A stretch of 64,000 nt of DNA, taken from NCBI GenBank assembly GCA_950295325.1, contig OX485807.1, positions 16,643,001 to 16,707,000 of the forward strand. Reading direction: 5' to 3'. The translations under genes were made by a program, and so were the position numbers. The notes under the pieces are model-generated. The model was given only the letters and a program-made list of their open reading frames with translations, ran no database searches and was not told the origin of the DNA. Each line of letters starts with the position of its first letter. The first letter of the stretch is position 1. This DNA comes from Polytrichum commune (Eukaryota > Streptophyta > Polytrichopsida > Polytrichales > Polytrichaceae). Below are positions 10,701 to 23,565 of this stretch, one piece after another.

Positions 10701-12642
10701 GGGCAGGTATGTTCTGGAGCTTGATGATGCTGATGTCTACCGTCTCCCCTACTTGGAGAGCAGTGACCCAGGCTTTTGTGAGTATCTTTTTCATGTATAT
10801 ATATACCAGAACGAAACCCGTCAAAATGCAATGGCGAAATGTTAAACCTTGAAAATTTCATAAATATGGAGGTCTATGTCTTGAACCATGAGTCGTTCAA
10901 ATATTTTAGCATTTTTCTTGGACATCTTTGTGTTAAGTCTCAGTACTCATGATCATTTCTCAGATTGAATAAACTTATTAGGCTACCCAGGAATGTAAAC
11001 TTCGCCTGCAAAACCTGGGAGTTGCCAAGAATTGGATGTAGGCTTGTAAACCCACCTGTTGGATGAAATCGTGTCATCCAAATCGCAGTTGCTCATGACC
11101 AGGGCAATACGAGAAACTGTTTTAATTACTGCCAATATTCTGGATAGAAATAGAGTTATGGATGAAACCGTGACATTTTGTTCCTGGGCAGAGTGACAGC
11201 TGCACGTGACAATGTGCAGTTAATAGTGAAGATATATTTGTTTGTATATTAACCTCTAAACGTTTTTAGAGCTAGATTTTATTTCTCTCATACATACAGT
11301 ATCCTGAAATTATACGAAGTGAATATGCACAATGGGGTGACTTTTTTGGTAGATAGTGATCTAATCTTGTTGGCTTGCAAGGTTACGCTTTTGACACCCA
11401 CATAAAGTAACGTGGAAAGAGTTTGAGGAAGGTTTCAAATCATCCAGTATAGAAGAGAGAAGACACATTTAGTATGAAACTCTTAAGAGCTTTTAGGGTT
11501 TAAACGTTCCTAGTGGTGCATACTACTCTACTAATTTTTTTCAGTAACACTCTTGGAAATGCGTGATATTCAGCACTTTTGGCGGCATCACGAAAGGCTC
11601 CACTAAAGGATTTGAATGCACGGATTTCCCAAGGTTTCTCTGCAGCCAAGTAAGTAAATCTGTTTCTTCTATGAGATAGAGTTCTATGTTACTCGAGACT
11701 AAACTTCACTCTGTGACAAGTCAATTGCACTTGATGAGAAACATGGATGGGCAAGTGTGTCTCCTGACCTTAAGTGCAGAGAGGTTAAGCCCAAACAGGA
11801 GGTCCAGCGAGAGAGAGAGAGATGACTTCAATGTTGTCATGGGTGTGATTTATGGTGTTACTTCATATTCAAGTTAGTCTAGTTTTATTTGTCATTCCGA
11901 ATCGGAGATCCGTCACACCTTGAACGGGCACGGACAAGCTGATCCACACCCAATCTTCCCCAAGGGCAAGCCTCTCTAGGTGCCCACATGTTGAGAATAT
12001 CATGTTCACCGGATACTCTCATTATGATTGGGTGGACCATAGCTAAGTGCACCGGAAATCAATAGCTAGGAAGATCACTTTTCCGAGCCCTATTCTGGCC
12101 TCACGCAGCGCAACCTGGAGTTCCCATGGGATCCGGGTTAAGGCCTTGGGTTTAAGCCATCCCTCAAGTTTGTAACGACTCTGTCTAATTTGCTCTTGGA
12201 GACTCTGCCTTTCTTTCTTATAACGGTGATGCTCGTATGTTTGTTGGACAGTTGGAAGGGGCCAATGACAGTGGCCTGGGGTGAAAGCGACAAGCATTTG
12301 CCCAAGTCAGAGGCTGAAACTTTTGTGAAGAACAACCCAGATGTTATTAAGGCCGCCATGCTCGGTGGGGCTGGTCATTTGCCTCAAGAAGACTGGTAAT
12401 GCAGACCTTCCCTCAACACATTTTTTATGAGTCTTCCAAGTGTCAGAAACTTATTATCTCCTTTGCCTTTGCAGTTTGTCATGTTGTGGATATGGACATG
12501 CAAGTGTAAGTGCAAGTGTAGAGCAAAGGTCAGCGTGTTATTCGTCTCCTTCGTCTTTGCGAATGTGTGAATATGCTTACCCTGTGGAAATTCCTGCAGG
12601 CCTGAGAAGGTTGTGGAGGTGCTCACGAGGTTTTTCAATTAG
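7760..12642 (+). CDS. chloroplast alpha/beta-hydrolase fold protein, At5g39220 type (11 exons)
   Basis: Exons by phase and splice signals: 7760-8035, 8861-8936, 9137-9222, 9345-9438, 9763-9839, 10010-10137, 10473-10544, 10707-10777, 11574-11649, 12252-12395, 12600-12642; 380 residues. The start ATG at 7760 has a good context (gccATGg); an in-frame upstream codon for Met at 7700 is possible. The Ala/Met-rich N-terminus looks like a plastid transit peptide (inference). Visible motifs: FRWWVRETG, VVFLHGAPTQSYSYRD (oxyanion HG, residues 131-132), CIAPDWIGFGFSEKPQ, VAWGESDKHLP (acid Asp332) and GAGHLPQEDWPEKV (His361). At the nucleophile elbow the protein reads LVTQGFIVGSYG, so the position of the catalytic Asp/Ser is Gly204 in my alignment to haloalkane dehalogenases. 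It may not be a classical hydrolase; plant relatives share this. The substrate is unknown. The 3' part of exon 1 and the start of intron 1 have been copied into mobile elements at 23.5-27.7 kb. Confidence 0.85.
7804..8510 (+). repeat. segment of the hydrolase gene that is duplicated elsewhere (donor copy)
   Basis: From 'tgtggatttgagagtagcat' in exon 1 to about 8510 in intron 1, this sequence is found again with high identity at about 26885-27545 (same strand) and about 23640-24322 (inverted). The copies include the exon 1 splice donor and intron sequence, so duplication was at DNA level. This locus lacks the TTCATGGGCATGATAACTTC inverted ends that flank the other copies, which marks it as the source. 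Confidence 0.8.
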
Positions 12643-13300
12643 TCGAATTCTACGCCTTTCCAGGACGCAAAGTGTATTCTATTTCATATTGGTTCACCTC
12701 AGTAAGATTTTTTTTTTCCTTTTTCTCTCGCAACAATCTCTGTCTGCTCTTGTTCCATTACCTAAGAGTTGCCTTGGTTTCTTTGGTGAAAATAAAGCAT
12801 TCATACCCATCATTTTACCTCAATAACAATAACACTTTGCTGCATTCTATGCATGTATTCTAAATGCACATTGCCAAGTAAATCAGTATCTATTGGTTTT
12901 TTTCACAGTATTACTTCGACTGTTATTTTCCATGTCATAGACCTGAGCGCTGGGTTGCTCACAGAATTAAGTGTCCCTCTAAGTTAATAGCAAGGTCAGA
13001 GAGATGCAGTCTGTTTATGAAGGATAAGGGCGACCTTTCGAAAATAGAATCTTGCAAGTAACGGTGTGGATACCCTCTCAAATTGTCATGGGCAATTCTG
13101 TTCATTGAAAATAACTTGCACATGCACACAAATTGCTATCGAATTCCTGAGCAGCTAAGACAGATAATCTTCAAAGATGCATAGTTAAATGCATAAACCA
13201 CGACTTAAGATTCGTGAATTTGTGATTTTGTGATTTCAGATAATATTAGTTGCCCTCCCATGGACCACACAGGACCCATACAACTTGGAACATTTTAGGA
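12643..13300. other. 3' flank of hydrolase gene, nothing recognised
   Basis: Contains the presumed 3' UTR. 'aataaa' at about 12790 is a possible polyadenylation signal. No further gene is seen. Confidence 0.4.
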
Positions 13301-13675
13301 TCAGTGTTGGACTGCTACCGTATTCTTATTATTATTATTATTTAATGCCATTCCAGATATCTGCAATGAGGATTTCACAATTTTCGATACTAGTAGGGTA
13401 TGGATCATTTGACAGTATTTGTGTTTTCGATACAATTCATGTCTATATACCATGCAAGAAACCTTCATACCTAGGTAAAATCATGGTAGTACTAGTATGG
13501 TTTTCCAAATAATGACTCATGTATGCATAGAGTCTCTCACCTTCACATACCCATCAAATATCAACATTTGATTGATAGTACAATTTTGATACCCACTGTT
13601 AGGTTCTTTGAGATCATTGTTGATGTTGGTTATTGATACCCATGCATCCACCTAATATGTATTAGTCCAACATTG
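13301..13675 (+). mobile_element. MITE-like element, family 2 (copy 1, most diverged)
   Basis: It begins 'tcagtgttggactg' and ends 'attagtccaacattg'. In between it follows the order seen in the copies at 30079, 31004 and 35190: 'gaggatttcaca', 'ttcgata', 'tatataccatgcaaga', 'ttcatacctaggta', 'cccatcaaatatca', 'gttaggttctttga' and 'gatacccatgcatccacct'. No coding capacity. Confidence 0.65.
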
Positions 13676-16594
13676 CTAAGGACCAAAAATATACAAACCC
13701 TCACATTCTTGAATGCTTTGTCTTTCACTTAGGTGACTGTAACATGTGCTTCATTTAACCTCCATTGTAGATTGTCATGGTTCATATATTGTTAAATTAA
13801 ACTCAAAGTCCCCAAATTAATCTATGAGGGAAACCAATCAATATACAATGAAAGACATGGTGATGGTCATTGTCCCCAAGAGTGGAGCCATGATTTTGAC
13901 CTAGGGGGGGATGACCTTAGAATATGGATATATCCAATGTATATTTTATTTAAAATTTTTAATAGGTGGCTGAATTTGATTTTTTATTGAGAGATTTGGA
14001 CTCATCAAGCTGACATCCCCATAATTGTTTTTGATAATGTTGTTAATATCCAAAGCTTTGGCAATGGTCTTTTCGATATAGATGATCATCAGATTGACCA
14101 TCCAATCATTGCCTATAGCCATCGCCAATAGTAAACAAATGTCTTACTTTCTTTCAATGCACTTGTAGAAAAACATTGCGAAAAAAGAATTGTGGTCATG
14201 TCCCATTGCAGTTCTTTTGACTAGCATGCTCTGCAGTTGCTGAACAATTGCAATTTTTTTTTGGTTTTACCAGTTGAAATTTTAGGAATTTGGGGGTTTG
14301 TAATAGACTGTTGAAAAGGTCTTGAAAACATGTATTACACGCCCTAAAATGTTTAACATTGCAGTTGCAAAACAAAGAAGAAAAATATGTAGTCGCTTTG
14401 GCATAGTTTTCTACTAGTGATGTCAGGGGGGGCTCAACCCCCCCTTAGCCCCCCCCCCCCCAGCTCTACCCCTAATTGCCCCACTATTCCCAATAGTTAT
14501 TGAAAGGTAAGGGGACCATGTGAATGTAATGTCATGTACATATGTGCAAAGGGTTGGGATGGCAAAGGGCCATAATAGTAGGTTACAACAATGGAGTCCA
14601 CTTCAAAACAATGAAAGGATTTAACGTTAGTGCCAAGTAAACTTATCCCATGTGGATCTTATTCTTCACCACGCCACAACCTAAGTTACCCCCCCCCCAA
14701 TGTGCCATGGTTGGTGTTAAGAGCTGATTTTGGGGAGTTTGATACTTGAAATTTGAGAAGCTTTCACCCAAAACTCAAACCATGAAGAGCTTGACCAATC
14801 TTCAAGCTCTTGGTAATTTTACAAAATGTGAAATGGCCATGCTCGAAGTGAGACATCGACGGGGATGGGGTGTATTAAACAAGAGGAAATTTATAACAAG
14901 CCCCCAAAAGTATGAATTCTCATTGGCATGGGCCAAACAAATCATGAGTTTGAATTCTTTACACTTGAATTCTACACTCATGAGCAACTTCCGTGTGGTC
15001 ACTGCAACTTAGGATTTTGACTTAAGTGCTTGTTATAACTTAGATGTTCTAGATGGGAATTACCAAGGCACCATCTAAAGGATTATGATCTTCGTAAAAA
15101 GCCCATGCTCCCAAGGTCAAGTAAAAAGTGGACTTGAGTGAAAGAAACTTGAGCAAGAGGCTTCCCACTAATGAGAGGGCTCCTTTCATCAAACTTTCAA
15201 CCGTTGAGCTCTCCAATTCCTTGAGTCTCTAGACTAGGCATTATACATTCGATTTGATGTGCAAAGCATTCTAAGCCTTGTGGGTCTCATTCCTTTCTAT
15301 CGATAGGAGGTGCTTCTTCTTGGGGACCCCCCCCCCCTCAAAAACAAAAGGTTAGATTTAAACTCAAGTCTAGCCTATACATGGACTTGGCATATGGGGA
15401 CATCTACACACAATGCTCGCATTATACTCTCCGTATTTGTGGGTCCACATAGCAACTCCCCAAAGCTGAGTGATGTTATGTGTTATAATGATTAGGGTGA
15501 CTTTCATAACTTGTCAGGTCGTAACTACATTAAAAAGCCCTATTAGTGTGGGCCATGATCATTCTTTGGAGCCCATAATCATTCTCACAATGAGAATTAA
15601 TTAATGTGGGTCATGCCATGTCTTAGCCCACTCCAAGTCTCTTACAATTAGTATGGGTCACAAAATTTTCTTGCTAGGAACTTTACGTGTGTGAATATTG
15701 TATTTTATGCCACTTTTGATGTAAAATTGAGTATTCTATTTTATGTAAGGTATTGGTTGGAGGCTTCTAGGAAGACTAAGGGAAGACCTGGGGTTTTGAA
15801 CCCACATAATTTCCATCCCGGCTAGATAATTTAGAGTGGCCCACTTTAACTATTTTCATGTTGATTTCCCACCTACACCAATAAGATTATTTAGTGTAGT
15901 GTCCCATGCCACCTTCTATGGCTAAAGTTACCACCCATTGATTGCAATATCACTTATGTGGGTTGATGATGAAATAGAGTGGGTCACACTAAAATCAGAT
16001 GTATACCTAGTGTAGTGTTTATGATAGACAAACCCATTTATGATTACCCCCCCCCCCCAAAATCTTAATACATAGAACCCCTAAAGCTGTGAAGTCCCAT
16101 GCATGTAGCTGTCATTTTCTAACATGATGGAAAACACATGTCGCTATCACATTCGACATGATGAGAAAAGTAAGTTAAAAGGGCACAATTTTGGGTTCTT
16201 TGAAAAGGGCATTGATTGTACTCAAGTTTCCGTCTCTCACTAATTGGAAATAAGCCGACCTATGTTATGAATTTGGGTTGGGAGAGAATCTTGCCTTTGA
16301 AAAGTGATGGTATTTTCAAAACTTGAAAATAAGATCTGAATTTGTTTTTGGTTAAACGTTGTGATATCAATTTCCAGACTTGTGAAAATCACTCCAATAT
16401 CATGTACTACATTTATGTGAAATTGCTTATGGGTAACGGGAATGGGTTTTGTCTACCTTATGCGGGTTGATGGTGAAATAGTGTGGGTCACACTAAAATG
16501 GGGTGAATGTGTACCTAGTGTAGTGTTTAGTGTTTAGTACCTTCTCCCCTTCCCTCAAGGTTTAGTCTACCGCCATGTTTGAAGTCAAAAACAA
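13676..16594. other. intergenic, with homopolymer tracts and short repeats
   Basis: No gene is recognised. It contains G/C runs at about 14425-14465 (a G-run followed by two C-runs), 14690, 15328 and 16050. Two copies of a ~70-bp repeat at about 15955-16025 and 16455-16530 share 'gtgggtcacactaaaat' and 'acctagtgtagtgttta'. A partial inverted copy lies at about 44845-44890 in an intron of the starch-synthase-like gene. Confidence 0.45.
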
Positions 16595-16629
16595 TTGTAT
16601 AAAGGATCGAATGGGAGGCCAACTTCTGA

Positions 16630-16885
16630 GTGCATGCCAAAGCCCGGACCAATAAAGATCCTCCACGTGTCCACCACAACGTCATTGGGGAGCACATGGT
16701 CATTAGTAAGTCAGGGAGTCTTACTAGTAACCCTAGTCTCCCTTCCTTTGTTCGTCCCTTCCTCCGACCTTCTTTCCCCTGGCTACCACGGAGAGGAGAA
16801 GGTTTTTTCCATCGCTACCCCTGGAGGCAAATCATTCCACAAATTATCATCACTCCGTGTTGGAGCCTTGGCACTGACATCCGAG
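16630..16885 (+). other. possible 5' (untranslated or alternative coding) exon of the SDF2-like gene
   Basis: A strong donor, CCGAG|GTAAGTA, sits at 16886. In the frame opened by the ATG at 16630, this stretch ends in phase 1. It would join the acceptor ...TTGACATTGCAG at 18064 in frame with the open extension upstream of the SDF2-like start. The translation looks like UTR sequence rather than a conserved protein, so a 5' UTR exon is the simpler reading. Confidence 0.35.
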
Positions 16886-17584
16886 GTAAGTAAAGTACTC
16901 CTCTACTACCGTGAAATTTGTTTGTCTCACCATATTTGGCTTCGAGAAATGCAATCTGGACATGCTTGCATGTGGAATCCTGTGCAAATTTGGCTTGAGT
17001 ATGGATCGACATAGCTGAGGGTGAAGAACCACGAGTTTGTTGGTATAGGAGTTTTTGAACGTAGTGCTTTACGTGCTTGGAATTATATTCCGGGGAGTGT
17101 TTGTGCACATGGGGAACTCCATTGGGAAGTATGTGCTATGAAAATGAATGGATCGCCATAGCTGAAGAGGGGCAGTTGAATGTGCGTTGAAGGTTTTTAA
17201 GGAATTTGTGCGATGGTTTCAGTCGGGGTTGCAATGGGGGAACCTATTGTCGTGTCACGGGGGTTTGGGTTTCTGCACTCCATCGCTGTAGTTTTGGAAA
17301 GTGAGTGACATACATGCATTCCGAGTGAAAATTTGCACGTAGTAGGGTTGCCTTGACCACTCTGGACAGGTTTCTGAAATTTCTGGAGCCTTGGAGAAAT
17401 GTTTAACTTAGCTAAACTTTCATCAAGTTAACCCTCTTGTCAATGGAGATCTGCCGAGAGACGTCACCATCCCGGTAATCAAATGCAAATGCAGTGGGAT
17501 GCTTATCCGAGAAAGCAAGAGTGTAGAGTATTAGGGTTTTGGGGAGTGCTATTGTAGACTTATCCTTCCTGCCTGGGCATTTAA

Positions 17585-18150
17585 TGAAAACATATTATTG
17601 AAAATCCTTCTCGCTAGATGGCAGTCTTATATTGCTTGAGACCTACTGAAATCTCACGTGGAAATCGTTGAGATTGTAGGTCGGCATAAAAAAGACGAAT
17701 CAGGAAGTACCCACCTTACGGTATTGGTGAATACAACTTCTGTTTGGTGTCGTGAAGTGGTAAATGCATATTCTTGCATTGCAGGTTGTTGGAAACACCA
17801 ACGTAGTCGAAATGCACTAATTTGTCAGCCACCCTTCTGTTGCTACCTATTGTAGAATGCCTCCTGCTTTGGCATTGAATAAATCATCATTCTTGAAACC
17901 TTGCCAACGATAGTCTTACAATGCTCGAGACCTATTGACATCCCACGCTGAATCTGTAGTTTGGCATAACAAAAAGCTGAACCAGGAAGCATCTTGTGGT
18001 ATTGGTGAATGCAACTTCTCTTTGGTGTCTGTGAATTGACAAGTGCACATTCTTGACATTGCAGGTTTTGGAAAAGATCAACATAGTCTAAAAGGCACCA
18101 AATTTTCAGCCACCCTTCTTCTTCTTCAAGCTTTAGAGCTGGCATCCACA
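17585..18150 (+). repeat. tandem duplication of ~285 bp in the 5' region of the SDF2-like gene
   Basis: Units at about 17585-17870 and 17871-18150 share, in order: 'ttgaaa(a/c)cctt', 'gagacctatt/act', 'ttggcataa', 'gtattggtgaat(a/g)caactt', 'tttggtgtc', 'cattcttg(a)cattgcaggtt', 'ttggaaa' and 'cagccacccttct'. Both carry an intron-acceptor-like 'cattgcag|gtt'. Only the second unit runs into the open frame leading to the SDF2-like coding sequence. Confidence 0.75.
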
Positions 18151-18378
18151 TCAAACCGGAGTGTTGGGCCTCCGGAGACTGCAACAAAGCCCCTGCCTTC
18201 ATCCCTTCGTGCCCGATCTACTGCAGCTCGGAAACCTGCGATTGAGGAATTTGAGAGGGAGCTTGCAAGGATAAGGGCTGAGAGGCAATCAAGCTTCAAG
18301 AACAGCATTCAGAAAGGAGGGAAGAGTTCGGGGAAGCTGAGTAGCACTAGCGTATTTTTTATTCAAGTGGGTGTGGCA

Positions 18379-21300
18379 ATGGCGCTCATTTCCATTATAT
18401 TGGTGTGCTCACTGGTGATCTTCCACAATTCTGCCTCTCTGCCTGTGGAGGCAGCTACCAAGGGTAATGAGGTAAAGAAAAGATTTATTTCTCCTCTGCT
18501 TCCTTTAATGAAGTTATTCTTCAACTCAATGGAATTCTGCGTCAGGAGGTTGCCCCATATAATAAATATAAATATTTATGTTGATATCATCAATTTTTCG
18601 TCACCAGTTGGCTTATCCTGCAAAAAAAAGAGTCCAATTTCATTGCTGCATGATTATGCAGCTTTTAATCAGTGAAGCCTACAGGGCAGTGAAGACTATG
18701 GCCTCTTATATCCTCTTGCACTTAAAGTCTAAAAAAGGCTAAGTAACATAGAGGTAATGTATTGGATTGCAAATCCTAGAAAGATATGATATACCACTGG
18801 TTTTTTCCATAGAATATCAATAGGATCTTCTATCCACTTGTGATGGTGCATGCTTGGAGTCATTGTTCGAATGTGAACAAAAAGAGAAACCTAATTTATA
18901 GGTTTAGTGAGGGCCAAACTCAATTTAGGACCATTTTGGCATGCTGAAATGAGTTTGCTCCCTAATGATCCAATATAGAATGGCCGACTTTGTTCAAGAC
19001 CTCCACATGACTACCACCAAGCATGCACTGGAAACTTACCAAACAATAGAGGTGTTGTATGCAAAACAAATGAACTTCTGACCAAAAGTCTTATCTGCCT
19101 GACTAGTGAAGTCTCTACACGCCTATGTGCCTAGCCTGTGCAGCAACGGTGTAGCAAAAACATTCATTGAACCTCATCTGTTGAAGGGCTCCTCAGCAGA
19201 GTAAAGTGGTGGGTCACCTGCTATCCCGTGCTTGACAGGAATGGCGTCATCCAGTTAGGTGTTGATATTAGGAACCTCAAATCCTTTGTTGTGGGTGAGG
19301 CATCATTGGGCCTCACAATTGCTTGTGCCTGCGGCCATGAGGTTTTCGGGAGAGTTGATGCATTGATCTGATCAAGTTGAGTTAGAGGATGAGTCTAATG
19401 TCTTCTGAAAACTTGAAATTGATGACTGTGATTCTTATGACTGATCTCTCTGTGAGTAACACCTAGGATCCGCCTTCGAGCGTAACTAGTAAATCAACTG
19501 TAAACCATCCAGGGAGAAATATGGAGGGAGAGGGATACTAAGGACAGGCAAAAGGGAATATTGTTTGCACATTCCTGAACCTCAAAACTCATGTACAGCA
19601 AGAATTTCAAGACAATTTGTAATCAAACACAAGAGACAACTCTGGTGCATAGTTAAAACCTTACTTGATTGAAGCCAATCTCATAATGTTTATTTGCAGC
19701 ACTTGATTCAAAGGGGAGTTTCATAACCAACAGCAATGCGACTTTAAAGTAATGGGTTTCATGGCACAAATTACCTGTAGCCTTGCAATCGCTTCGCTTG
19801 TTCTTTACAGTTTCAAGTTGCAAATTATGTATCTTGTGCATCCACACATAGTCTATTAGCAACCTCTTCCAAACAAGACTTAGGCCTTTAATTAGGCACC
19901 TTGCACTCAAAAATTTATGACGACCTATTTTGATTACAATATATATAAGTGTCATGGAAAGCAAGGATTTTGGACTCTTGGCACTTCAGAGTTCTTATAG
20001 TCTAGTTTTCAGATGACCAATGGCAGCAACAGACTGTTCTCACATTTCTGAATGTTTCTATCTAGGTTAACAGATTGGGAGATGGGACAAAATTGTTTGA
20101 GATCTCTCTCATTTTTCTTGTGAATCTGTTCTGATTGCAGGTGACTTATGGAAGTGTGTTAAAGCTGCAACATGAGCGTTCCAAGTTCCGTTTACATTCG
20201 CATGAGGTGCCATATGGCTCTGGCAGTGGCCAGCAATCTGTGACTGGCTTCCCAGGTGTTGAGGATGCCAATAGTTATTGGGTGAGTATCTTTTAACTTA
20301 AACGGTGGTTCTTAGTTTGAGAGGCCAAAGAGATTTGGAATGTAATGTTTGGGGTAAAAGGATATCTTTATATTGTGTGATGCATAGAGCAAGTGTTTTA
20401 GGGGAGATAAAGTCAAAAAGATTCAAGCCCCATTTAGATAGGAAATAAAACAAAGCATTCAGGCCTTCAAGGATGACATCTCTTGAGACCAGGATGTGGA
20501 ATGAGGCTATGTGTTGGTGCTAACAATTATACAAACGCCAACCAATCTTTGCAGTAAGGAGACTTCAAGCCTATACAATATGTATATTCCATCAAAACAT
20601 GTGCGGGTGGATATATTCTAACTCTTGTTAATAATGTTGATTTAACTGGCTAACAAAAAGGTCAACCATAGGATCTCTCAGTATTGAGTACAATCTCCAC
20701 TGTTTGCTGTGAGGAGATTAGAGTAACAATTTCCATCAAACATCTTATTTACCTGAATCTATGTGTCCTTTGACATACTCTGTTGATTGGTTTTGTAGTT
20801 CTGATTGCTTTGGAAGTAATACATGTATAGTCCGCTTTGTTCTGGTACTAAGCCTGCATGTATTTGTATAGATGGTACAGATCGTGGAGTCTGATTCACA
20901 CATAGAACACGAACAAGGTGATGTGATTCCAAATGGTTCCATCATCCGCCTTCAGCATGTGCGGACTCGAAAATGGCTGCACAGTCACCTCCATCAATCC
21001 CCCATTTCTGGCAACCTAGAGGTACATCAGATGGTTCTAGACTTTCTGGCAGAGCAAAAATTGAGATGTTTGTAGGTCCAGTGTTGCTTTCTCAGCCCAG
21101 TGGAAGCTTTTGAGGCATATGTATTTTACAAACATGTGTTTCCTGATACTCATAGCAAAGAAAGTCAACTTTGGCAATGTGGTAAGAGGATCAAATGTAC
21201 AATTGTGATGTGGGCTCTGTATCCAGGTTAGTGCTTTTGGTGGTGAGGAGCAAACTGACTCTGGTGATAACTGGAGGTAATATTAACCTTTTCTACTTCT

Positions 21301-22409
21301 TCGTGGAGTCCGTGTGTTCAACTGTTTTGCAACCAAGTTTGAGAGATAGGTAATGGTTTTGGTTTGAAATATAGTCTTCATGTGTAGATGCTTTATGGAC
21401 TAAGTCAAGCTTTTTGACTACTGGTGTCAAGTTTGGTACCACTCAGAATCCACTGTCCTTCTTAGTTGTCTTAATGTCTTCGATGGATCAGCCAGTAACT
21501 CTGCAAATGTCAATGTAGGCTGGAAATAGAGGGTAAGGGGAGTATTTGGCTTCGAGATCAAAAGGTGCGATTACAACATGTTGACACTAAAGGCTACCTT
21601 CATAGCCATGACAAGAAGTATAGCCACATTGTTGCTGGTCAACAAGAGGTAATAACATTCACTTAAGGTGTATTACTTGTTCTGATAGAATTTGATTGTT
21701 TTGGATGTCTAAATTTTTCTATCCTTTTTTCCTATGCTGTTGTCCTACCCATTAAGTAGGAGCCAGTGTCTTAGGACTTCTGTACCAGTGTGTGTATATC
21801 AGGTAAGGTGATTAGTTCACTATTCTTATTTATAGACACTGACTTTATTTGTACATACAGTTCATTAATCGATTGTATGTGCCTAAGAATACTGCCCTAG
21901 AGCAGTCTGTGTGCTTCAAATAGAACTGATTACAACTGTTTGTTGAGATGCTGAATGTACACAGATCACGTGTTTGTATGATTGGGCTGTTTTTTTGTTA
22001 CAGCAGATAGAAGCTTTGTCTCAGTTTGAGAGGGTTATGGTAAATTTATTGGGTTTGAAAGATGTCATCCTACTCATTGTTGACTAGATTTGCACCTTTT
22101 TTCCAAAATCCTGCAAAGTGTACACACCTTTATACAACAATACCTCACTTCACCTTGATGTTTTGATACTTAGTGTTCAATCAACAAGGTAAGACTGCTG
22201 GTGTCCTTGGCCTTGAGTAATCAGAAGATGCGAGGACAAATATTATGAAAGCTGGAAATTGCATTCTTGAGTGAAATCAAAGTTTTTTTTTATTGAAGCA
22301 GGAACTGACAGCCGGTCCTGTGCAGGTGTGTGGAGTTATGAAGAAGAATGCAGATAATGTCTGGTCAGCTGCTGAGGGGATATACTTCCCTGCCAAGGAC
22401 AGTGCCTGA
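18379..22409 (+). CDS. SDF2: SDF2-like ER luminal protein with three MIR domains (6 exons)
   Basis: Exons: 18379-18471, 20141-20281, 20881-21021, 21227-21276, 21519-21648, 22326-22409; 212 residues, close to Arabidopsis SDF2. The chosen start gives a classical signal peptide (MALISIILVCSLVIF then a small-residue region) and is the first ATG in the exon, in context gcaATGg. MIR repeats begin at VTYGSVLKLQHE and contain KFRLHSHEVPYGSGSGQQ, SVTGFPG, IIRLQHVRTRKWLHSH, KVRLQHVDTKGYLHSHDKKY and GQQEVCG, ending AAEGIYFPAKDSA. Known role of the family: in plants SDF2 works with ERdj3B and BiP in ER quality control, including folding of immune receptors, and responds to ER stress. The reading frame is also open ~340 nt upstream of this ATG, including a basic/acidic stretch (PAIEEFERELARIRAER). 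If translated from an upstream exon, it would make the signal peptide an internal membrane anchor. Confidence 0.88.
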
Positions 22410-23429
22410 GCACCATTTTTTAATCTTGCACTGCAAATTTTCTCATTGCATCAAATATTCATGTTAGGACGCTTGCTACAAAGTATTAAACCACCTTATA
22501 TAAGTGCTGTTCACCTTATTTGAATGTTCAGAAGTGGGTAAGCATTAAAATCCATTTGCAGTTGCCTTCAGTAAGTGTTATGTATAGTGGTCACTACTAT
22601 GGTTTGCTATGCTGTCCGAGTACATGAAAGTTCTATCTTGTGTGTGCACAATCACTTCATTAAAACATGGTATTTGTGGAAATGTCACATTGCACGTAAA
22701 AATGTCACAAATACCGTTTTCTCGAATACAAGGAAGGCCAGCTTGAATTGATCTTTGGATACAGCTTTTGCCAACTGCTATGTACAAAATGCTAGTAACA
22801 TGTGCAAGTGATGACGAGGAAAGAAGACATGATCAAGAATTGCCAAATTCTACACACGGGAGCTCTTTTTGCCATGGCTCAATTAAAACTTTTCATGCGT
22901 TTGTAGACATGACCAATTGATGACCATGTAACAAAACTCATTTCATCCGGAGACTAGGCCACACCGTTCTGAATGAACTATAGATTTCAAAGATAGGCAC
23001 AATGAGGGTACCATTTCTATTAAAAATTGTCCATGAGTGTTCTTAAGAATTTAGAAGTGTTCAAATATTGTCTTTGGATTTATTTGGATTGGATGTGTTA
23101 TGTGGGGAAGAGAATGTGGAAGTGATGGTATCTGAAATGAGCCAAAAGTTTGGCCTCTCTTGTTAAATATAGTTCACTCAAATAAAGGTCATATTGTTAC
23201 TCTAAGTAGAAGTAAAAGCTATTTTGTTAGCTTGAATGTTACACATGTTACGTACATTAGAACTCTAGATAATTGCATGCAATAGTCACATAACTTGTGA
23301 TTTTAAGTAAGCATGACACATTCCCGTTCACATGCAAGATAGTACTACGGTAGAGCATTCTTGTGAATAGTTGCTTGTTTACTGGCTCTATCCCTTATCA
23401 TGGGATAGAGGCATTGTGGACTGGTCTTG
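22410..23429. other. 3' flank of SDF2-like gene, no gene seen
   Basis: Nothing recognised beyond a probable 3' UTR. Confidence 0.4.
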
Positions 23430-23565
23430 ATCGATTGATGAACTGGGTTTCTTCCGTTTGATATCTTCATTGGCATCATAACTTCAACATTGCATTCTAA
23501 TTACTTCATCACCGATCCATGTTGCTTAGATCGATTGATGAACTGCGTTTCTTCCGTTTGATATC
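23430..23565. repeat. flank repeat 'gatcgattgatgaact...tttgatatcttcat', two units
   Basis: A ~65-bp sequence at about 23430-23495 recurs at about 23530-23595. Its reverse complement follows the other family-3 elements at 25073-25170 and 27641-27735 ('gaaacccagttcatggatcgatctaag'). The conserved flank shows that larger segments, not just the TIR elements, were duplicated. Confidence 0.6.

Noticed and set aside
16595-17014. 139-codon plus open frame upstream of SDF2
   Set aside because: It has a splice donor in the middle, no recognisable domain, and a translation like UTR sequence; kept only as a possible 5' exon.
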